DNA of 58,545 bases from Neolewinella antarctica (GCF_011927835.1 NZ_JAATJH010000009.1:79264-137808); one strand, 5' to 3'; positions 19,601 through 29,347 are shown, counted from the stretch's first letter. Made by a program: numbers and translations. The notes: generated by a model not told the origin, from the sequence alone.

Positions 19601-20943
19601 AAGAGAGGATACCTTTGTGGTACGATAGAGACCAAATGGAGAAGTTATTTTTTAACTTGCTAACGAATGCCATAAAATTCACGCCTTCGAAAGGAAACAT
19701 CGATGTTATAATAAAAGAGGTTACCCAGAAAGAGCTGTCCGCTATGCATCCTCGTGGTAACGTAGCTTATGCTGATTATTTACTCGTTGAGGTACACGAT
19801 ACGGGCGTAGGGATCCCGCAAGATCAATTGGCTTTAGTTTTTGACCGGTTTTACCAAGTCGAGAAAAACCAAGCGGTCACCAGGCAGGGGGGGACGGGCA
19901 TTGGGTTGGCGCTAAGCAAAAGTATCGTCGAGGCACACCATGGTATCATTTGGGTGAAAAGTGAAGAGGACCAAGGGGCTTCATTCTTCGTTGCGCTGCC
20001 GAGAGAAGCCCACCATTTCGCCGAGGATGAAAAAATAATCGGATTCAAGAATAGTGAAAATATATCCCACTATCGTAAAGGGGCGTGGGTGGAAAAAGCC
20101 GTTGCCATTTCGGCGGAAGTTGCCGCCCCCGCTCCGGCTAACCCCGCGCTCGCGGTTGAGAAAAAGAGTATCTTAATCGTAGAGGACAACCGCGATATCC
20201 GTGCTTACCTCAGAGAAAATTTGTCGGCTCTCTTCGTAATTCACGAGGCGGGTGATGGAGTGGAAGGCGTAGAGAAAGCAAATAAGCACCTCCCCGATTT
20301 GATACTAGCGGACATTGCGATGCCAAAGATGGATGGAATTGAAATGTGCCGCCTGATTAAATCCACTATCGATACCAGTCACATTCCGGTAATCTTACTC
20401 ACCGCAAGAACCTCCCTCATTTTTAAAATCGATGGTTTAGAAACTGGAGCCGACGATTACATCACCAAGCCCTTTAACATGCAACTGCTGTTGGCCAGAA
20501 TTAATAACATCATTGATTCGCGCCAGCGCCTGAAGGAAAGGTTTACCAAGACATTTGACCTGAGCCCAACCGACTTAGTGCTTAATTCTTTGGACGAAAC
20601 CCTGCTGACTCAGGTGAAGGTGGTCATAGAAAGCCACATTGACGACAGTGAATTTTCGGTTGAACAGCTGGCTACTTCATTGCTGATGAGTAGGATGCAA
20701 TTGTACCGTAAGATGAAGGCCATCACCGGTAAGTCTCCGAAGAAAATAATCCTTGGGTTCCGTTTACAACGTGCCGCGCAGTTGCTCCAGAGCAAGCAGT
20801 ACACGGTCGCCGAAGTAACCTATATGGTCGGTTACAACGACTTGAAGTCCTTCCGGAACCAGTTTAAAAAAGAGTTTGGTGTGAGCCCCGGAGCTTATGA
20901 GGATGCTTCCGTTACGGACGAGAAGTTAGATAGCGAACTGTAG
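16630..20943 (+). CDS. Hybrid two-component system sensor/regulator (HTCS)
   Basis: A one-protein two-component system of the kind that controls polysaccharide-utilisation loci; it probably senses manno-oligosaccharides in the periplasm. It has about 1437 residues from ATG 16630, which gives the signal MLRVKSVLILVLAWVLSLSAQ. Domains: two-bladed-propeller-type periplasmic sensor made of Reg_prop repeats (recurrent LWIGT / LNRFD motifs, about 30-720), Y_Y_Y domain (about 755-835), membrane helix (about 838-860), HisKA with phospho-acceptor H896 (SHELRTP), HATPase (NLLTNAIKF, GTGIGLALSKS), receiver with phospho-acceptor D1228, and a C-terminal AraC-type helix-turn-helix (about 1320-1430). It is the only regulator in the locus and presumably activates it. 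Confidence 0.95.
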   Translation: MLRVKSVLILVLAWVLSLSAQTRALDFQQLPLKMEWANIGINDIAQDHKGFLWLATWSGLAKYDGYNLKMYRQEPGSENGLQSNKISCVSEDSQQRLWVGTHYEGLYLYDPKKDGFISYHHDPVGLNSLSNNNVWAIQEDKDGFLWVGTENGLNRFDSATEQFLHYKQKPGDERSLSDDFIYALAESTDGEFWIGCEIGLNRVVRKKDGTPDYFLRYSLAPEGVSEDDFLRHNFIGSITPSLHEPGVLWIGTSIGLKKVYYSNDDKAEITYETYYHETNDENSLSHGFVTTVVEDWLHDRVWIGTYNGLNVLDKKSGEFQHYFSNSLDPRSLNNDKVEKLFLDRSGELWIGTNGGTNHLNLRGEPFRSIRVGENKNEINSIVTCMTPANTRSGTWVGTNGGGVNYLSFDSAGNLSTEVQHFPLRPPLVTDLADFISDIKVDGSNNMWIATQGAGLMKIQESDIPEESSVLTQFSHFTKENGLADDYLMTLSKSSANRIWFGYWDEGIGFYDPTKETFAHFTHTRDMEADLREFPAVHLIETIENGNTFLWLGTREGGVFKLKYDSLSNELDLIKHYFYDIDDATSLSNDAISCFFQKSNNELLIGTENGLNILDLSDHSFTHILEKDGLENAVIQSIQQDETGKFWIGTRKGLSSIPSSLDTREIKNYNVYNGLEGNLLDDESSSATPSGQLIFGGANGVNYFHPLAVLVDTVPPEVIITDFRLFNQSIPIGRLEDGRTLLENAVSETTNIELSYRDNVLAFEFVGLQFVEPQKIKYAYKLEGFQEDWVYTNADQRIAHYTNLPYDDFVFKVKAANSDGVWSEPVAIGLTVLPPVWLTTWAYIVYGLLFMVLLYGISRLAQTRAKLNHNLELETLEREKLEEVNHMKSIFFTNISHELRTPLTLIISPLEQYLKDYQGNRTLYKSFDRMYHNANRLLTMINQILDIKKSEAGLMKLKVAEGNFVQFAQEIGLSFKELAKQHEIKLTFSPEKERIPLWYDRDQMEKLFFNLLTNAIKFTPSKGNIDVIIKEVTQKELSAMHPRGNVAYADYLLVEVHDTGVGIPQDQLALVFDRFYQVEKNQAVTRQGGTGIGLALSKSIVEAHHGIIWVKSEEDQGASFFVALPREAHHFAEDEKIIGFKNSENISHYRKGAWVEKAVAISAEVAAPAPANPALAVEKKSILIVEDNRDIRAYLRENLSALFVIHEAGDGVEGVEKANKHLPDLILADIAMPKMDGIEMCRLIKSTIDTSHIPVILLTARTSLIFKIDGLETGADDYITKPFNMQLLLARINNIIDSRQRLKERFTKTFDLSPTDLVLNSLDETLLTQVKVVIESHIDDSEFSVEQLATSLLMSRMQLYRKMKAITGKSPKKIILGFRLQRAAQLLQSKQYTVAEVTYMVGYNDLKSFRNQFKKEFGVSPGAYEDASVTDEKLDSEL

Positions 20944-21147
20944 CGTGCGTAGATATCAAGAGGCTCATTTCTGAGTAGTGCTCCACTAAGGGAAGTCGAT
21001 CTGTGCTGTTGGCTTGGCACAAAAATTAGGTGTGACGCGGGCAAAAACGACCGTGCTCCATCCCATAATTTCGACTGCGCACGCTACTGGTGATGCCATA
21101 ACGATGATTGATACCGCGCATCTCGCAGACACTTTTCCCATTTCCCT

Positions 21148-21165
21148 GGCACCCGCGCCCGCGCC
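21148..21165 (-). repeat. Dispersed 18-bp GC-rich motif, copy 7
   Basis: The plus strand reads GGCACCCGCGCCCGCGCC, the reverse complement of the consensus. It lies between the sensor and GH26 genes. Confidence 0.7.
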
Positions 21166-21286
21166 CAACTAAAATTTTTGGAACTGAGATCGGGCGCTAC
21201 TTCTCCATCATGGATCCTAAAGGGGCATCGGTAATTTGATTCCTGAGGCACACCTGCAAAGTAGTCGACGGGGGGATGATGCGGGA

Positions 21287-21294
21287 TATATTTG
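21287..21294 (+). promoter_or_regulatory. Candidate -7 promoter element for the GH26 operon
   Basis: TATATTTG fits the Bacteroidota consensus TAnnTTTG exactly. No TTG is seen at the expected -33 distance, so the call is tentative. It lies 143 bp before the GH26 start. Confidence 0.4.
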
Positions 21295-21436
21295 GTAGCC
21301 AGTATAGCATTTGGCCTTGATAATCTGCAGATAGTGCAAATGCCCCCCCCTTTTGAAGGGTTTTCCTCTCTTTGGTGCTTGGCTCGCTCGGGATCTTGAG
21401 GGCAACGATTTTGATACTAGCAGACGAAATACCACG

Positions 21437-22585
21437 ATGAGATTTAAACCAGTTTTCTTCCACGGGCTCCTACTGGCCTGTGTGTGTTTGTGGCAAACCT
21501 GCTCGGTGCGCGTGCCCGGTAAGTATCAACAGATCGCGACCGTCGACGCCGAAGCGACTAAGCAAACCAAGGCGTTGTTTGCGAACCTCAGGACGGTAGC
21601 TAAAGACCGAATTCTGTTCGGCCAGCAGGATGCTTTGGCTTACGGCGTGGGGTGGAAAGACTGGCATAAAATGAAATCCGACGTGGACGATATTTGCGGA
21701 CAGCAGCCCGCCGTTTTTGGTTGGGACATGGGGCAAATCGGTAAAAAATCCTACAACCTCGATACCGTCGATTTTCAGCAGATGCAGGGCTGGATGAAAC
21801 GGGTGTATAAAATGGGGGGAATAAACACGGTGAGTTGGCACTCGGAAAACTACGTGACCGGCGGGACCAGCTGGGATGTCGGTGATAGAGTGGTAGCCGC
21901 CATTTTGCCCGGTGGAAGTCACCACGGTGTCTACAAAAAAAGCCTGGATGATTTTGCTGACTTCATGGCCGACGTTGAAGTCGGTTTTCTTTTTAAGGAA
22001 AAAGTGCCGATCATCTTCCGCCCCTTCCACGAGCACACCGGCGGTTGGTTCTGGTGGGGGAAAGGTCACTGCACGCCCGAAGAATACAAGGCGATCTGGC
22101 AATTTACGGTGGAGTACTTGCGGGACGTGAAGGGGTTGGATAATTTACTGTACGCCTACTCCCCCGACGTATTCAGAGACGAAGCGCACTTTTTAGAATG
22201 TTACCCCGGAGATGCCTACGTGGATATTCTCGGGGTGGATAATTACTACGACTTCAGCGTTCGCGGAAACGTCGAGGACGTAGCTAAAAGGTTGAGGACC
22301 GTAGTAGAATTAGCAAACGAAAAGGGCAAGGTAGCGGCTCTTACCGAAACCGGCGTATCCGGCATCCCAGAAGATAAATGGTGGACGGAAAAGCTGCTGA
22401 AGCAAATCAAAACCGACCCGATCGCTTCCCAAATAGCCTGGGTTTTGGTATGGCGTAACAGTAGACTGGACCACCACTACGCTCCGTATCCCGGTCACCC
22501 GAGTGCACCCGACTTTATCGAATTTTGTAACGACCCGGTAATCATTATGGAGGATCGACTTCCGAAGATTTACGAACTGGACTAG
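21437..22585 (+). CDS. GH26 beta-mannanase / mannobiohydrolase-type enzyme
   Basis: It hydrolyses beta-1,4-mannan or manno-oligosaccharides, probably to mannobiose. The ATG at 21437 gives a 382-residue protein with a hydrophobic leader. C22 follows it as a probable, non-ideal lipidation site (LWQTC). The GH26 barrel shows the acid/base E199 in RPFHEHTGGWFWWG and the nucleophile E304 in ALTETGVSG. GWDMGQ and NTVSWHSEN are further family motifs. An upstream extension to 21353 lacks a signal peptide and was rejected. It begins an operon with the symporter (27-bp gap), phosphorylase and epimerase, the same four-function set known from Bacteroides fragilis mannan catabolism. Confidence 0.93.
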   Translation: MRFKPVFFHGLLLACVCLWQTCSVRVPGKYQQIATVDAEATKQTKALFANLRTVAKDRILFGQQDALAYGVGWKDWHKMKSDVDDICGQQPAVFGWDMGQIGKKSYNLDTVDFQQMQGWMKRVYKMGGINTVSWHSENYVTGGTSWDVGDRVVAAILPGGSHHGVYKKSLDDFADFMADVEVGFLFKEKVPIIFRPFHEHTGGWFWWGKGHCTPEEYKAIWQFTVEYLRDVKGLDNLLYAYSPDVFRDEAHFLECYPGDAYVDILGVDNYYDFSVRGNVEDVAKRLRTVVELANEKGKVAALTETGVSGIPEDKWWTEKLLKQIKTDPIASQIAWVLVWRNSRLDHHYAPYPGHPSAPDFIEFCNDPVIIMEDRLPKIYELD

Positions 22586-22612
22586 CTGCCGTACACAACA
22601 AATCAGCATACC

Positions 22613-24454
22613 ATGCAACTACACCTTATTGATGTACTCATCATTTTGGGTTATCTGATCCTAACCATAGGAATTGGATTTTGGATATCTAAAAAGGCCT
22701 CCAAGAATATCAAAAGTTATTTCCTGGGGGGTAATGAAATCAAGTGGTATTACCTTGGTTTATCCAACGCTTCCGGGATGTTTGACATCAGCGGAACGAT
22801 GTGGATGGTAATGCTGCTCTTTGTGTACGGACTAAAATCAGTTTGGATTCCCTGGCTCTGGCCGGTTTTTAACCAGATCTTTATGATGATTTTCCTGTCG
22901 GTCTGGCTAAGGCGCTCGGGCGTGATGACCGGGGCGGAATGGATAAAATTTAGGTTTGGGGACGGCAAGGGGGCGAATTTGGCGCACATCGTCGTTGTGC
23001 TCTTTGCCGTCATCGTAGTGATTACTTACGTGGCTTACGGATTTATTGGGATCGGAAAATTTGCTTCCGCGTTCTTGCCGTTGGAGTTATCGTCCGTCCC
23101 CGCCACCAACGAAATGTACTACGGACTGATTTTCACCTTCTTCACCGCTATTTACGTGATCAAAGGTGGTATGTATAGTGTGGTATTTACGGAGGTGTTG
23201 CAGTACGTGATCATGACCATCGCCAGTATTGCCATCGGGGTGATTGCCATGCAGCAAGTATCTCCCGAGATGTTGGCGGAATTCATTCCCACGAATTGGG
23301 ATAATATATTTTTTAGCTGGAAACTTGATCTGGATTGGACCGGGATCATGGACAGCGTGAACGATAAAATCAAGGATGATGGCTGGGAAATGTTCGGCAT
23401 CTTTATTACGATGGTTCTCCTGAAGGGTGTGCTACAAAGTCTGGCCGGCCCGGCCCCGAGCTACGATATGCAGCGGGTGCTTTCCACCCGCAGCCCCAAA
23501 GAGGCAGCTAAGATGAGTGGATTTGTCAATTTGGTACTACTCTTTCCACGGTACATGTTGATTGCCGGATTAACCGTGCTAGCGCTGGTCTTTTACAGCG
23601 ACGAGCTCAACCAGATGGGTGACCAGGTAGATTTCGAACAGATCCTACCGTTCGCCATCAAGAACTTCGTACCCGTCGGATTGCTCGGCATTCTGATCGC
23701 GGGTTTACTGGCCGCCTTCATGTCCTCCTTTGCCGCCTCCGTAAATGCCGCGCCCGCCTACATCGTCAACGATATTTATAAGCGGTACATTAATTCCAAC
23801 GCTACTGACAAACAGTACATTAACATGAGCTACTTGGCCTCTGCGGCGGTCGTGATTGTCGGGACCTTGTTTGCCTTCATGCTCGATTCTCTTAACAACA
23901 TAATCGACTGGTTGGTCGCCGCCCTTTACGGTGGATATACGGCTGCCAACGTGCTGAAATGGTACTGGTGGCGGTTCAATGGGTTCGGCTACTTTGCGGG
24001 GATGGTCGCCGGTATTTTAGCCGCGATGATCTTGCCCTACGCCCTGCCGGAATACTCGGCGCTGGAAGCCTTTCCGATCAACTTTGGTTTCTCGCTGACC
24101 GCCTGTATCGCGGTTAGTTTCCTGACCGAACCGGATGACGTTGAAGTGCTCAAAAACTTTTACCTTAGAACACGGCCCTGGGGTTTTTGGAAGCCGATTC
24201 ATAATGAATTACTGAGTAAGTACCCGAACCTCGAAAAAAATAATGATTTTGGTAGAGATATGCTGAACGTAGCCGTCGGAATCATTTGGCAAGTAGCCAT
24301 TACCGCCGCGCCAATCTTCATGATCATTCGGCAGTGGGATTCTTTCCTGATTAGCATGGGCGTAGCCATATTGTGTACCGTGATCTTGAAATATAACTGG
24401 TACGATAAACTGGAAGATTATCCCGTAGAAGTACGAGATTCCATACCAGAATAA
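22613..24454 (+). CDS. Sodium/solute symporter (SSS family), probable mannobiose importer
   Basis: The 613-residue inner-membrane protein has about 14 membrane helices and the SSS-family N-terminus (LIDVLIILGYLILTIGIGFW, then SYFLGGNEIKWYYLGLSN). It also has the conserved helix with SGTMWMVML and the sodium-site region LLAAFMSSFAASVNAAPAYI. In the B. fragilis mannan cluster the equivalent gene between the mannanase and phosphorylase is a sodium/sugar symporter. Import of mannobiose into the cytoplasm is therefore the likely role. It starts 27 bp after GH26. Direct substrate evidence is not in the sequence. Confidence 0.9.
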   Translation: MQLHLIDVLIILGYLILTIGIGFWISKKASKNIKSYFLGGNEIKWYYLGLSNASGMFDISGTMWMVMLLFVYGLKSVWIPWLWPVFNQIFMMIFLSVWLRRSGVMTGAEWIKFRFGDGKGANLAHIVVVLFAVIVVITYVAYGFIGIGKFASAFLPLELSSVPATNEMYYGLIFTFFTAIYVIKGGMYSVVFTEVLQYVIMTIASIAIGVIAMQQVSPEMLAEFIPTNWDNIFFSWKLDLDWTGIMDSVNDKIKDDGWEMFGIFITMVLLKGVLQSLAGPAPSYDMQRVLSTRSPKEAAKMSGFVNLVLLFPRYMLIAGLTVLALVFYSDELNQMGDQVDFEQILPFAIKNFVPVGLLGILIAGLLAAFMSSFAASVNAAPAYIVNDIYKRYINSNATDKQYINMSYLASAAVVIVGTLFAFMLDSLNNIIDWLVAALYGGYTAANVLKWYWWRFNGFGYFAGMVAGILAAMILPYALPEYSALEAFPINFGFSLTACIAVSFLTEPDDVEVLKNFYLRTRPWGFWKPIHNELLSKYPNLEKNNDFGRDMLNVAVGIIWQVAITAAPIFMIIRQWDSFLISMGVAILCTVILKYNWYDKLEDYPVEVRDSIPE

Positions 24455-24656
24455 CCGCAAAGGTTAATACAATATAAAACCGATCACACGCTTCTTGTCC
24501 GATTGAAGCGATGACGTGAGATTTGTCAACATCGTGCAAGTCATTTCCATACACGCCCGCAAGCGGATACGGACGGACGATGAGTGACTAATTGATGCCA
24601 CCAAACCTATTCCCATTTAGCTCCATTAAAAGGAAACTCCCCCAAAATAAAATTAT

Positions 24657-25847
24657 ATGAATACATTCAATAAAAGAAAAGAAGCGCTACTTAAGCACCA
24701 CAAAACTCTAATCACGCGCAAAAACGAACCCGAGCCGTTGAGCAACGGTATTTTTAACCGTTGGAAGTATCCAATCCTAACCGCCGAGCACACCCCCGTC
24801 TTTTGGCGGTACGATTTTACCGAAGCTACCAATCCTTTTTTGATGGAACGGCAAGGCATTAACGCCGCCTTCAACTCAGGTGCCATCTATTGGAAGGGAA
24901 AATACCTGCTGGCGGTAAGGGTAGAAGGCAATGATCGGAAGTCGTTTTTCGCAATTGCGGAAAGCCCGAATGGCGTGGATAATTTCCGGTTTTGGAATTA
25001 CCCCATCACCTTGCCGCAAACGGAAGAGCCGGACACGAACGTCTACGACATGCGCCTCACCGCCCACGAAGACGGTTGGGTGTACGGCCTGTTCTGTACG
25101 GAAAGAAAAGATAAAACTTTGCCCCTCAATACTTCCGCCGCGGAAGCGCAGTGTGGCATCGCCCGCACCAAAGACTTCTTGACTTGGGAACGTTTACCCG
25201 ACCTGATTACTCACTCCGGGCAGCAGCGTAACGTGGTGCTACACCCTGAATTTGTCGATGGTCAGTACGCCCTGTACACCCGTCCACAGGATGGTTTCAT
25301 TAGCGTAGGTGGTGGTGGTGGGATCGGCTGGGGTCTAACCGCCAGCATGGAAAACGCTGAAGTCACGGAGGAAGTGATCGTCGACCAAAAGGTATACCAC
25401 ACGATAAAGGAGGTGAAAAATGGTCAGGGGCCCGCCCCCATTAAAACACCGGAAGGCTGGTTGCACCTGGCCCACGGTGTTCGTAACACGGCTGCCGGAC
25501 TCCGGTACGTTCTCTACGTATTCATGACGGATCTAGACGAACCCTGGAAAATGACGCACGCCCCCGGTGGTCATTTCATCGCCCCACAAGGTGAAGAGCG
25601 GGTTGGTGACGTCTCTAACGTAGCTTTCAGTAACGGTTGGATTGTAAACGACAAGGATGAGGTATTTATTTATTACGCTTCGTCCGACACCAGAATGCAC
25701 GTAGCTACCTCCTCGATAAAGCAATTGCTGGATTACGCGATGAACACCCCGGAAGACGGACTGCAATCCGCCAAAAGTGTATTCCAGAGAAATAAGCTCA
25801 TCAAGAAGAACCTGAGTCTGTCCATGTTTAAAGATGTCTCCTCGTAA
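24657..25847 (+). CDS. GH130 4-O-beta-D-mannosyl-D-glucose phosphorylase
   Basis: It catalyses reversible phosphorolysis of mannosyl-1,4-glucose to alpha-mannose-1-phosphate and glucose in the cytoplasm. The 396-residue protein matches the GH130 subfamily 1 five-bladed propeller throughout ([53 protein letters not shown]). The catalytic aspartate falls at D131 in [13 protein letters not shown], the same number as in the characterised B. fragilis enzyme. No signal peptide is present. It lies between the symporter (202 bp upstream) and the epimerase (23 bp downstream), which supplies its substrate. Confidence in family and activity is high from the subfamily-1 signature and context. Confidence 0.94.
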   Translation: MNTFNKRKEALLKHHKTLITRKNEPEPLSNGIFNRWKYPILTAEHTPVFWRYDFTEATNPFLMERQGINAAFNSGAIYWKGKYLLAVRVEGNDRKSFFAIAESPNGVDNFRFWNYPITLPQTEEPDTNVYDMRLTAHEDGWVYGLFCTERKDKTLPLNTSAAEAQCGIARTKDFLTWERLPDLITHSGQQRNVVLHPEFVDGQYALYTRPQDGFISVGGGGGIGWGLTASMENAEVTEEVIVDQKVYHTIKEVKNGQGPAPIKTPEGWLHLAHGVRNTAAGLRYVLYVFMTDLDEPWKMTHAPGGHFIAPQGEERVGDVSNVAFSNGWIVNDKDEVFIYYASSDTRMHVATSSIKQLLDYAMNTPEDGLQSAKSVFQRNKLIKKNLSLSMFKDVSS

Positions 25848-25870
25848 ACACCTAAATACCCGCTCATACC

Positions 25871-27076
25871 ATGCAAAATGTTATTACAGACACCAGAGAA
25901 TCAATTCTCAAAAAGGAAATGCAAACCGAACTCAACGAGCTACTAAGCTGGTGGGTCGAGCACATGGTCGATAAGGAAAACGGTGGCTTTTACGGTAGGA
26001 TGGACGGGCAAGGAACCCTGCACAAAAACGCCGACAAAGCAGTTATTTTACATACGCGCTTACTGTGGACTTTTGCTACCGCAGCCGTACAAACAGGTAG
26101 TGAAGAGCACCGGCGGTGGGCGAATTACTTATGGGAGTATTGTAGTGAGAATTTCATTGACCAAGTCAACGGCGGCGTGTTCTGGATGCTGGACGCCGAA
26201 GGAAATCCAATCAATACCAGAAAACAAATTTATGCGCAAGCCTTCGCCATCTACGCTTTTGCCGCTTATTACGAGTTGACCAAAGATGAGGAAGCACTAC
26301 GTCAAGCCATGGAGATTTTTTGGTTGATCGAGCGCTACAGCATCGACAAAACGGAAGGGGGGTACATTGAAGCATTCGATCATTTCTGGCGACCCATCGA
26401 CGACATGCGGTTAAGCGATAAGGACCAGAATACGGCCAAAACGATGAATACCCACCTCCACGTTTTGGAAGCCTACACTTTGCTGTGTAAGGTCAATCCA
26501 CTCCCCGTGGTCAAAGAAGCACTCACGGACCTCGTCAATTACTTCATCGATAGGTTCATCGATCCGAACACTCATCACCTGCATTTATTTTTCGATAAGC
26601 ACTGGAACGTCCAGTCCGACGAAGTGTCCTTCGGTCACGATATCGAATGCAGTTGGTTACTCTGGGAAGCCGCGGAGGTCAGCGGTGATGAGGCGTTGAT
26701 CGAGAAAGTGAAACGGGTGTCGGTCCAGATGGCTAGGGTTACGCTGGAAGAAGGCCTGGATGAGGACGGGTCCTTGTTTAACGAGCGCTTCGCGAACGGA
26801 CATTTCGATACGGATAAGCACTGGTGGCCACAAGCTGAGGCAGTAGTGGGGTTTTACAACGCGGGCGTGCTGTCCGGCAACCAGGCATACATCACGGCGG
26901 CGTTCGATTGCTGGGCGTTCATTAAACAGCACCTTAAGCGAGGGGAGCAAGGGGAATGGCACTGGCGGGTCGACCAACAACTGGTGCCCGGGCTAACCGA
27001 CGACGTTGGCGGACCGTGGAAAACACCTTACCACAACGGTAGGATGTGTATGGAAATGGCTACGCGGTTAAAGTAA
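25871..27076 (+). CDS. Cellobiose/mannobiose 2-epimerase (AGE family)
   Basis: It converts beta-1,4-mannobiose to mannosyl-1,4-glucose, feeding the GH130 phosphorylase next door. The 401-residue cytoplasmic protein has the (alpha/alpha)6 barrel of the N-acylglucosamine 2-epimerase superfamily. Conserved active-site histidines lie in NTHLHVLE (H195), SFGHDIECSW (H256), HWWPQAE (H317) and PYHNGRM (H388). GGFYGRMDGQG and the C-terminal PWKTPYHNGR are typical of cellobiose 2-epimerases. Length is normal. It starts 23 bp after the phosphorylase and is probably translated from the same message. Confidence 0.93.
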   Translation: MQNVITDTRESILKKEMQTELNELLSWWVEHMVDKENGGFYGRMDGQGTLHKNADKAVILHTRLLWTFATAAVQTGSEEHRRWANYLWEYCSENFIDQVNGGVFWMLDAEGNPINTRKQIYAQAFAIYAFAAYYELTKDEEALRQAMEIFWLIERYSIDKTEGGYIEAFDHFWRPIDDMRLSDKDQNTAKTMNTHLHVLEAYTLLCKVNPLPVVKEALTDLVNYFIDRFIDPNTHHLHLFFDKHWNVQSDEVSFGHDIECSWLLWEAAEVSGDEALIEKVKRVSVQMARVTLEEGLDEDGSLFNERFANGHFDTDKHWWPQAEAVVGFYNAGVLSGNQAYITAAFDCWAFIKQHLKRGEQGEWHWRVDQQLVPGLTDDVGGPWKTPYHNGRMCMEMATRLK

Positions 27077-27400
27077 CGTACGGGATAAACCGGTATTCAC
27101 TTTCGCGGGGGATAGACGTGCGTTTATCGACCAATTAAATGCAATAGACGCTACTTATGTGAAGCGTGTTACCAATCCCACTCCGTATCGTGACACTGCC
27201 CCCCTTAAGGAAGTATATCGCTGAGATACCTTGATGGAGTCAACTACAATTTGCGGTAAGCTCCGTACGCGTCCAGCGAAATCTTTGCCAGCCCTCATTT
27301 AGTGCTCGTCAATTACAATAAATGGGGCAGCAAATCTAGCACGACGATTATTTATAGTAAACCCCATCGGTCACAAGCCGGTCTTTTCAATTCAATCAAC
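27077..27400. other. Intergenic region before the triple-CBM gene
   Basis: 324 bp with no supported gene. Its main content is the shared regulatory element at 27165-27237. Confidence 0.55.
27165..27237 (+). promoter_or_regulatory. Shared upstream element B (operator plus promoter candidate)
   Basis: Matches element A (4505-4577) with CGTGTTACCAA at offset 0, GCCCCCC at offset 33 and GATACCTTGATGG at offset 60. Sequence between blocks is mostly different, which argues against simple duplication. It lies 163 bp before the ATG at 27401. Confidence 0.65.
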
Positions 27401-29347
27401 ATGAAATCAACTTTACACTACATCAGCCTACTGATACTAGCAAGCGTTCTTACCTCCGGAGCCCTCTTTGGGCAGTGCGATAATTCTATCATCAGCAACG
27501 GTAGCTTTGAAGAAGGCACCTCTACTGGCTGGGGGACGTGGCACAACAACTCCCCCAATTCCTACAGCTTCGAAACCAGCACTGAAGCCAATACCGGTTC
27601 AAGTAGTGCTGCAATTAATATCCTGGTCCCTACCGACCAGATTCCTGGTACGCAAGGAGCGGAATACAATAGTCGCCCGCAAACCAACCCCGTCGTTGCT
27701 GGAGAAGAGTATACGATCCGGTTTTTCGCAAAAAGCACCGTGGACAGCACCAAAGTGACCTTTTTCCTCAAGGATGAGTTCGACGGCTTCAAGCAACTTC
27801 ACGGCGACACGGATACCGTCGGAACCGAATGGACCGAAATAACTTCCACGTGGACGGCGGACTCCAGCCGGGCCGACATTCACCTGGAAATCAAGGTGTA
27901 CAACGCGGATTTCGACCAACCTTATAGCCTTTACATTGACGATGTATCCGTTTGCCCCCCCGCGGAAGTGGTGTCATCCAATACCTGCGCGGATAATCTC
28001 GTAGCTAACCCAGGCTTCGAAGACGGCGCCACCACAAGTTGGGGAACCTGGCACGGCGGGACGGAAAGCGATTATGCTTTCTCCACCGGCACGGAAGGGT
28101 ACGTCGGCAACGCAAGCGCCAAGATTAGCGTGCTCAAGCCCGGAGCAGAATTGAATGGCACGGGTGAGTTTAATAGCCGCCCCCAGGTGTCTCCCGTTGT
28201 CGCCGGGCAGAACTATGAAGTGTCCCTTTACGCCAAAAGCACTCTGGCCGATACCAAGTTAGCCGTATTCGTAAAGGACGAATTCGACGGTTTTGCGACC
28301 ATTGGTAACGTGGAAATGGAAGTAGGGACGGAATGGACTAAAGTGTCCTTCACCTTCGAAAACGAAGTAGCCCGGGATGACGTCCACGTTGAAATAAAAG
28401 CAATAAGCAAGGACTTCACTGAAGCGTACGATATTTGGATTGATGAAGTATCCATCTGTGCGGTAGAAGGGGAGCCCGGTGACGGAGGTGGTGAGGAAGT
28501 ACCCACGCCGACCGTCTTTGGCGAAAGCTCAACTACCGTGACCTGTTCGAGCAACCTCAGCCAGGAATTTGCCGAAGATGACATGATGAACGACGGCATG
28601 GGCTGGGACATATTTGACGGCAACGATACGGCGGACGTCGCCGTCTTCGAGCTCGATCCAGTTCTCCCGTATTCCGGGGATAATTCATTACGTATTGACG
28701 TAAATGCGGATAATGATGTCGCTAATTTTCACCACCGGTTTGGTCAGGATATTACTTTAGAATCCGGAAAGGAATACACGATTACGATGTGGATGCGCTC
28801 AAATGTTCCCGCCGGTGATTCCCTACGCGCCTTTACGCGCGTCGTTCGCGACCCCGAATTTGACGCTCAGTTTGCCGTTAATTTCGTCACCACCAGTAAC
28901 GATTGGCTTAATTATTCTTATACCTTCGTCGCCGGTGACGACTGGGATAATGGGTTTGTGGAGATTAAATTCCTCCGCATGAACGGCTTTACCGCTGCGT
29001 ATTCCGTTTGGGTAGACGACATCCAGCTGTGCGATTCCGGCGACGCCATCACGCCCACTAATGATCTAGCCGACCTCGGCGTTTCTTTGACGCTGGCCCC
29101 GAATCCCTCCGTACCAGGTATTAATAGCCATTTAAATTTGATTTCGGAGCGGTCGCTAACTAATGCCGGTTTAACGCTCGTCGATATGCTCGGCCGCAAT
29201 GTCTGGAGCCAATCTACCAATATTATTTCGGGTGAGCAGCGCATTGAAATACCTACCGGCGGTTTGGCCGCGGGTATGTATTTCCTTAATATTCACCATC
29301 GGGGCAACGTAAAAAACCTCAAGCTTCAGGTTTCCGGAAGCCGCTGA
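27401..29347 (+). CDS. T9SS-secreted protein with three carbohydrate-binding-like modules
   Basis: The 648-residue protein starts at ATG 27401, giving the signal MKSTLHYISLLILASVLTSG; the longer frame from 27302 lacks one. Three beta-sandwich modules of the CBM4/9/16 type follow. The first two are close duplicates (SNGSFEEG...WGTWH and ANPGFEDG...WGTWH, each ending IDDVSVC or IDEVSIC). A Gly/Glu linker and a diverged third module follow (YSVWVDDIQLC). The C-terminus is a T9SS type A sorting domain (LAPNPSVPG). No catalytic domain is present. It is most likely a surface or secreted mannan-binding protein, supported by sharing its upstream element with the GH5 mannanase. Confidence 0.83.
   Translation: MKSTLHYISLLILASVLTSGALFGQCDNSIISNGSFEEGTSTGWGTWHNNSPNSYSFETSTEANTGSSSAAINILVPTDQIPGTQGAEYNSRPQTNPVVAGEEYTIRFFAKSTVDSTKVTFFLKDEFDGFKQLHGDTDTVGTEWTEITSTWTADSSRADIHLEIKVYNADFDQPYSLYIDDVSVCPPAEVVSSNTCADNLVANPGFEDGATTSWGTWHGGTESDYAFSTGTEGYVGNASAKISVLKPGAELNGTGEFNSRPQVSPVVAGQNYEVSLYAKSTLADTKLAVFVKDEFDGFATIGNVEMEVGTEWTKVSFTFENEVARDDVHVEIKAISKDFTEAYDIWIDEVSICAVEGEPGDGGGEEVPTPTVFGESSTTVTCSSNLSQEFAEDDMMNDGMGWDIFDGNDTADVAVFELDPVLPYSGDNSLRIDVNADNDVANFHHRFGQDITLESGKEYTITMWMRSNVPAGDSLRAFTRVVRDPEFDAQFAVNFVTTSNDWLNYSYTFVAGDDWDNGFVEIKFLRMNGFTAAYSVWVDDIQLCDSGDAITPTNDLADLGVSLTLAPNPSVPGINSHLNLISERSLTNAGLTLVDMLGRNVWSQSTNIISGEQRIEIPTGGLAAGMYFLNIHHRGNVKNLKLQVSGSR

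Larger units (their letters stand above)
20944..21436. other. Intergenic region before the GH26 operon
   Basis: 493 bp without a supported gene. It contains one copy of the GC-rich motif (21148-21165), a candidate -7 element (21287-21294) and a run of nine C (about 21341). Confidence 0.5.
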
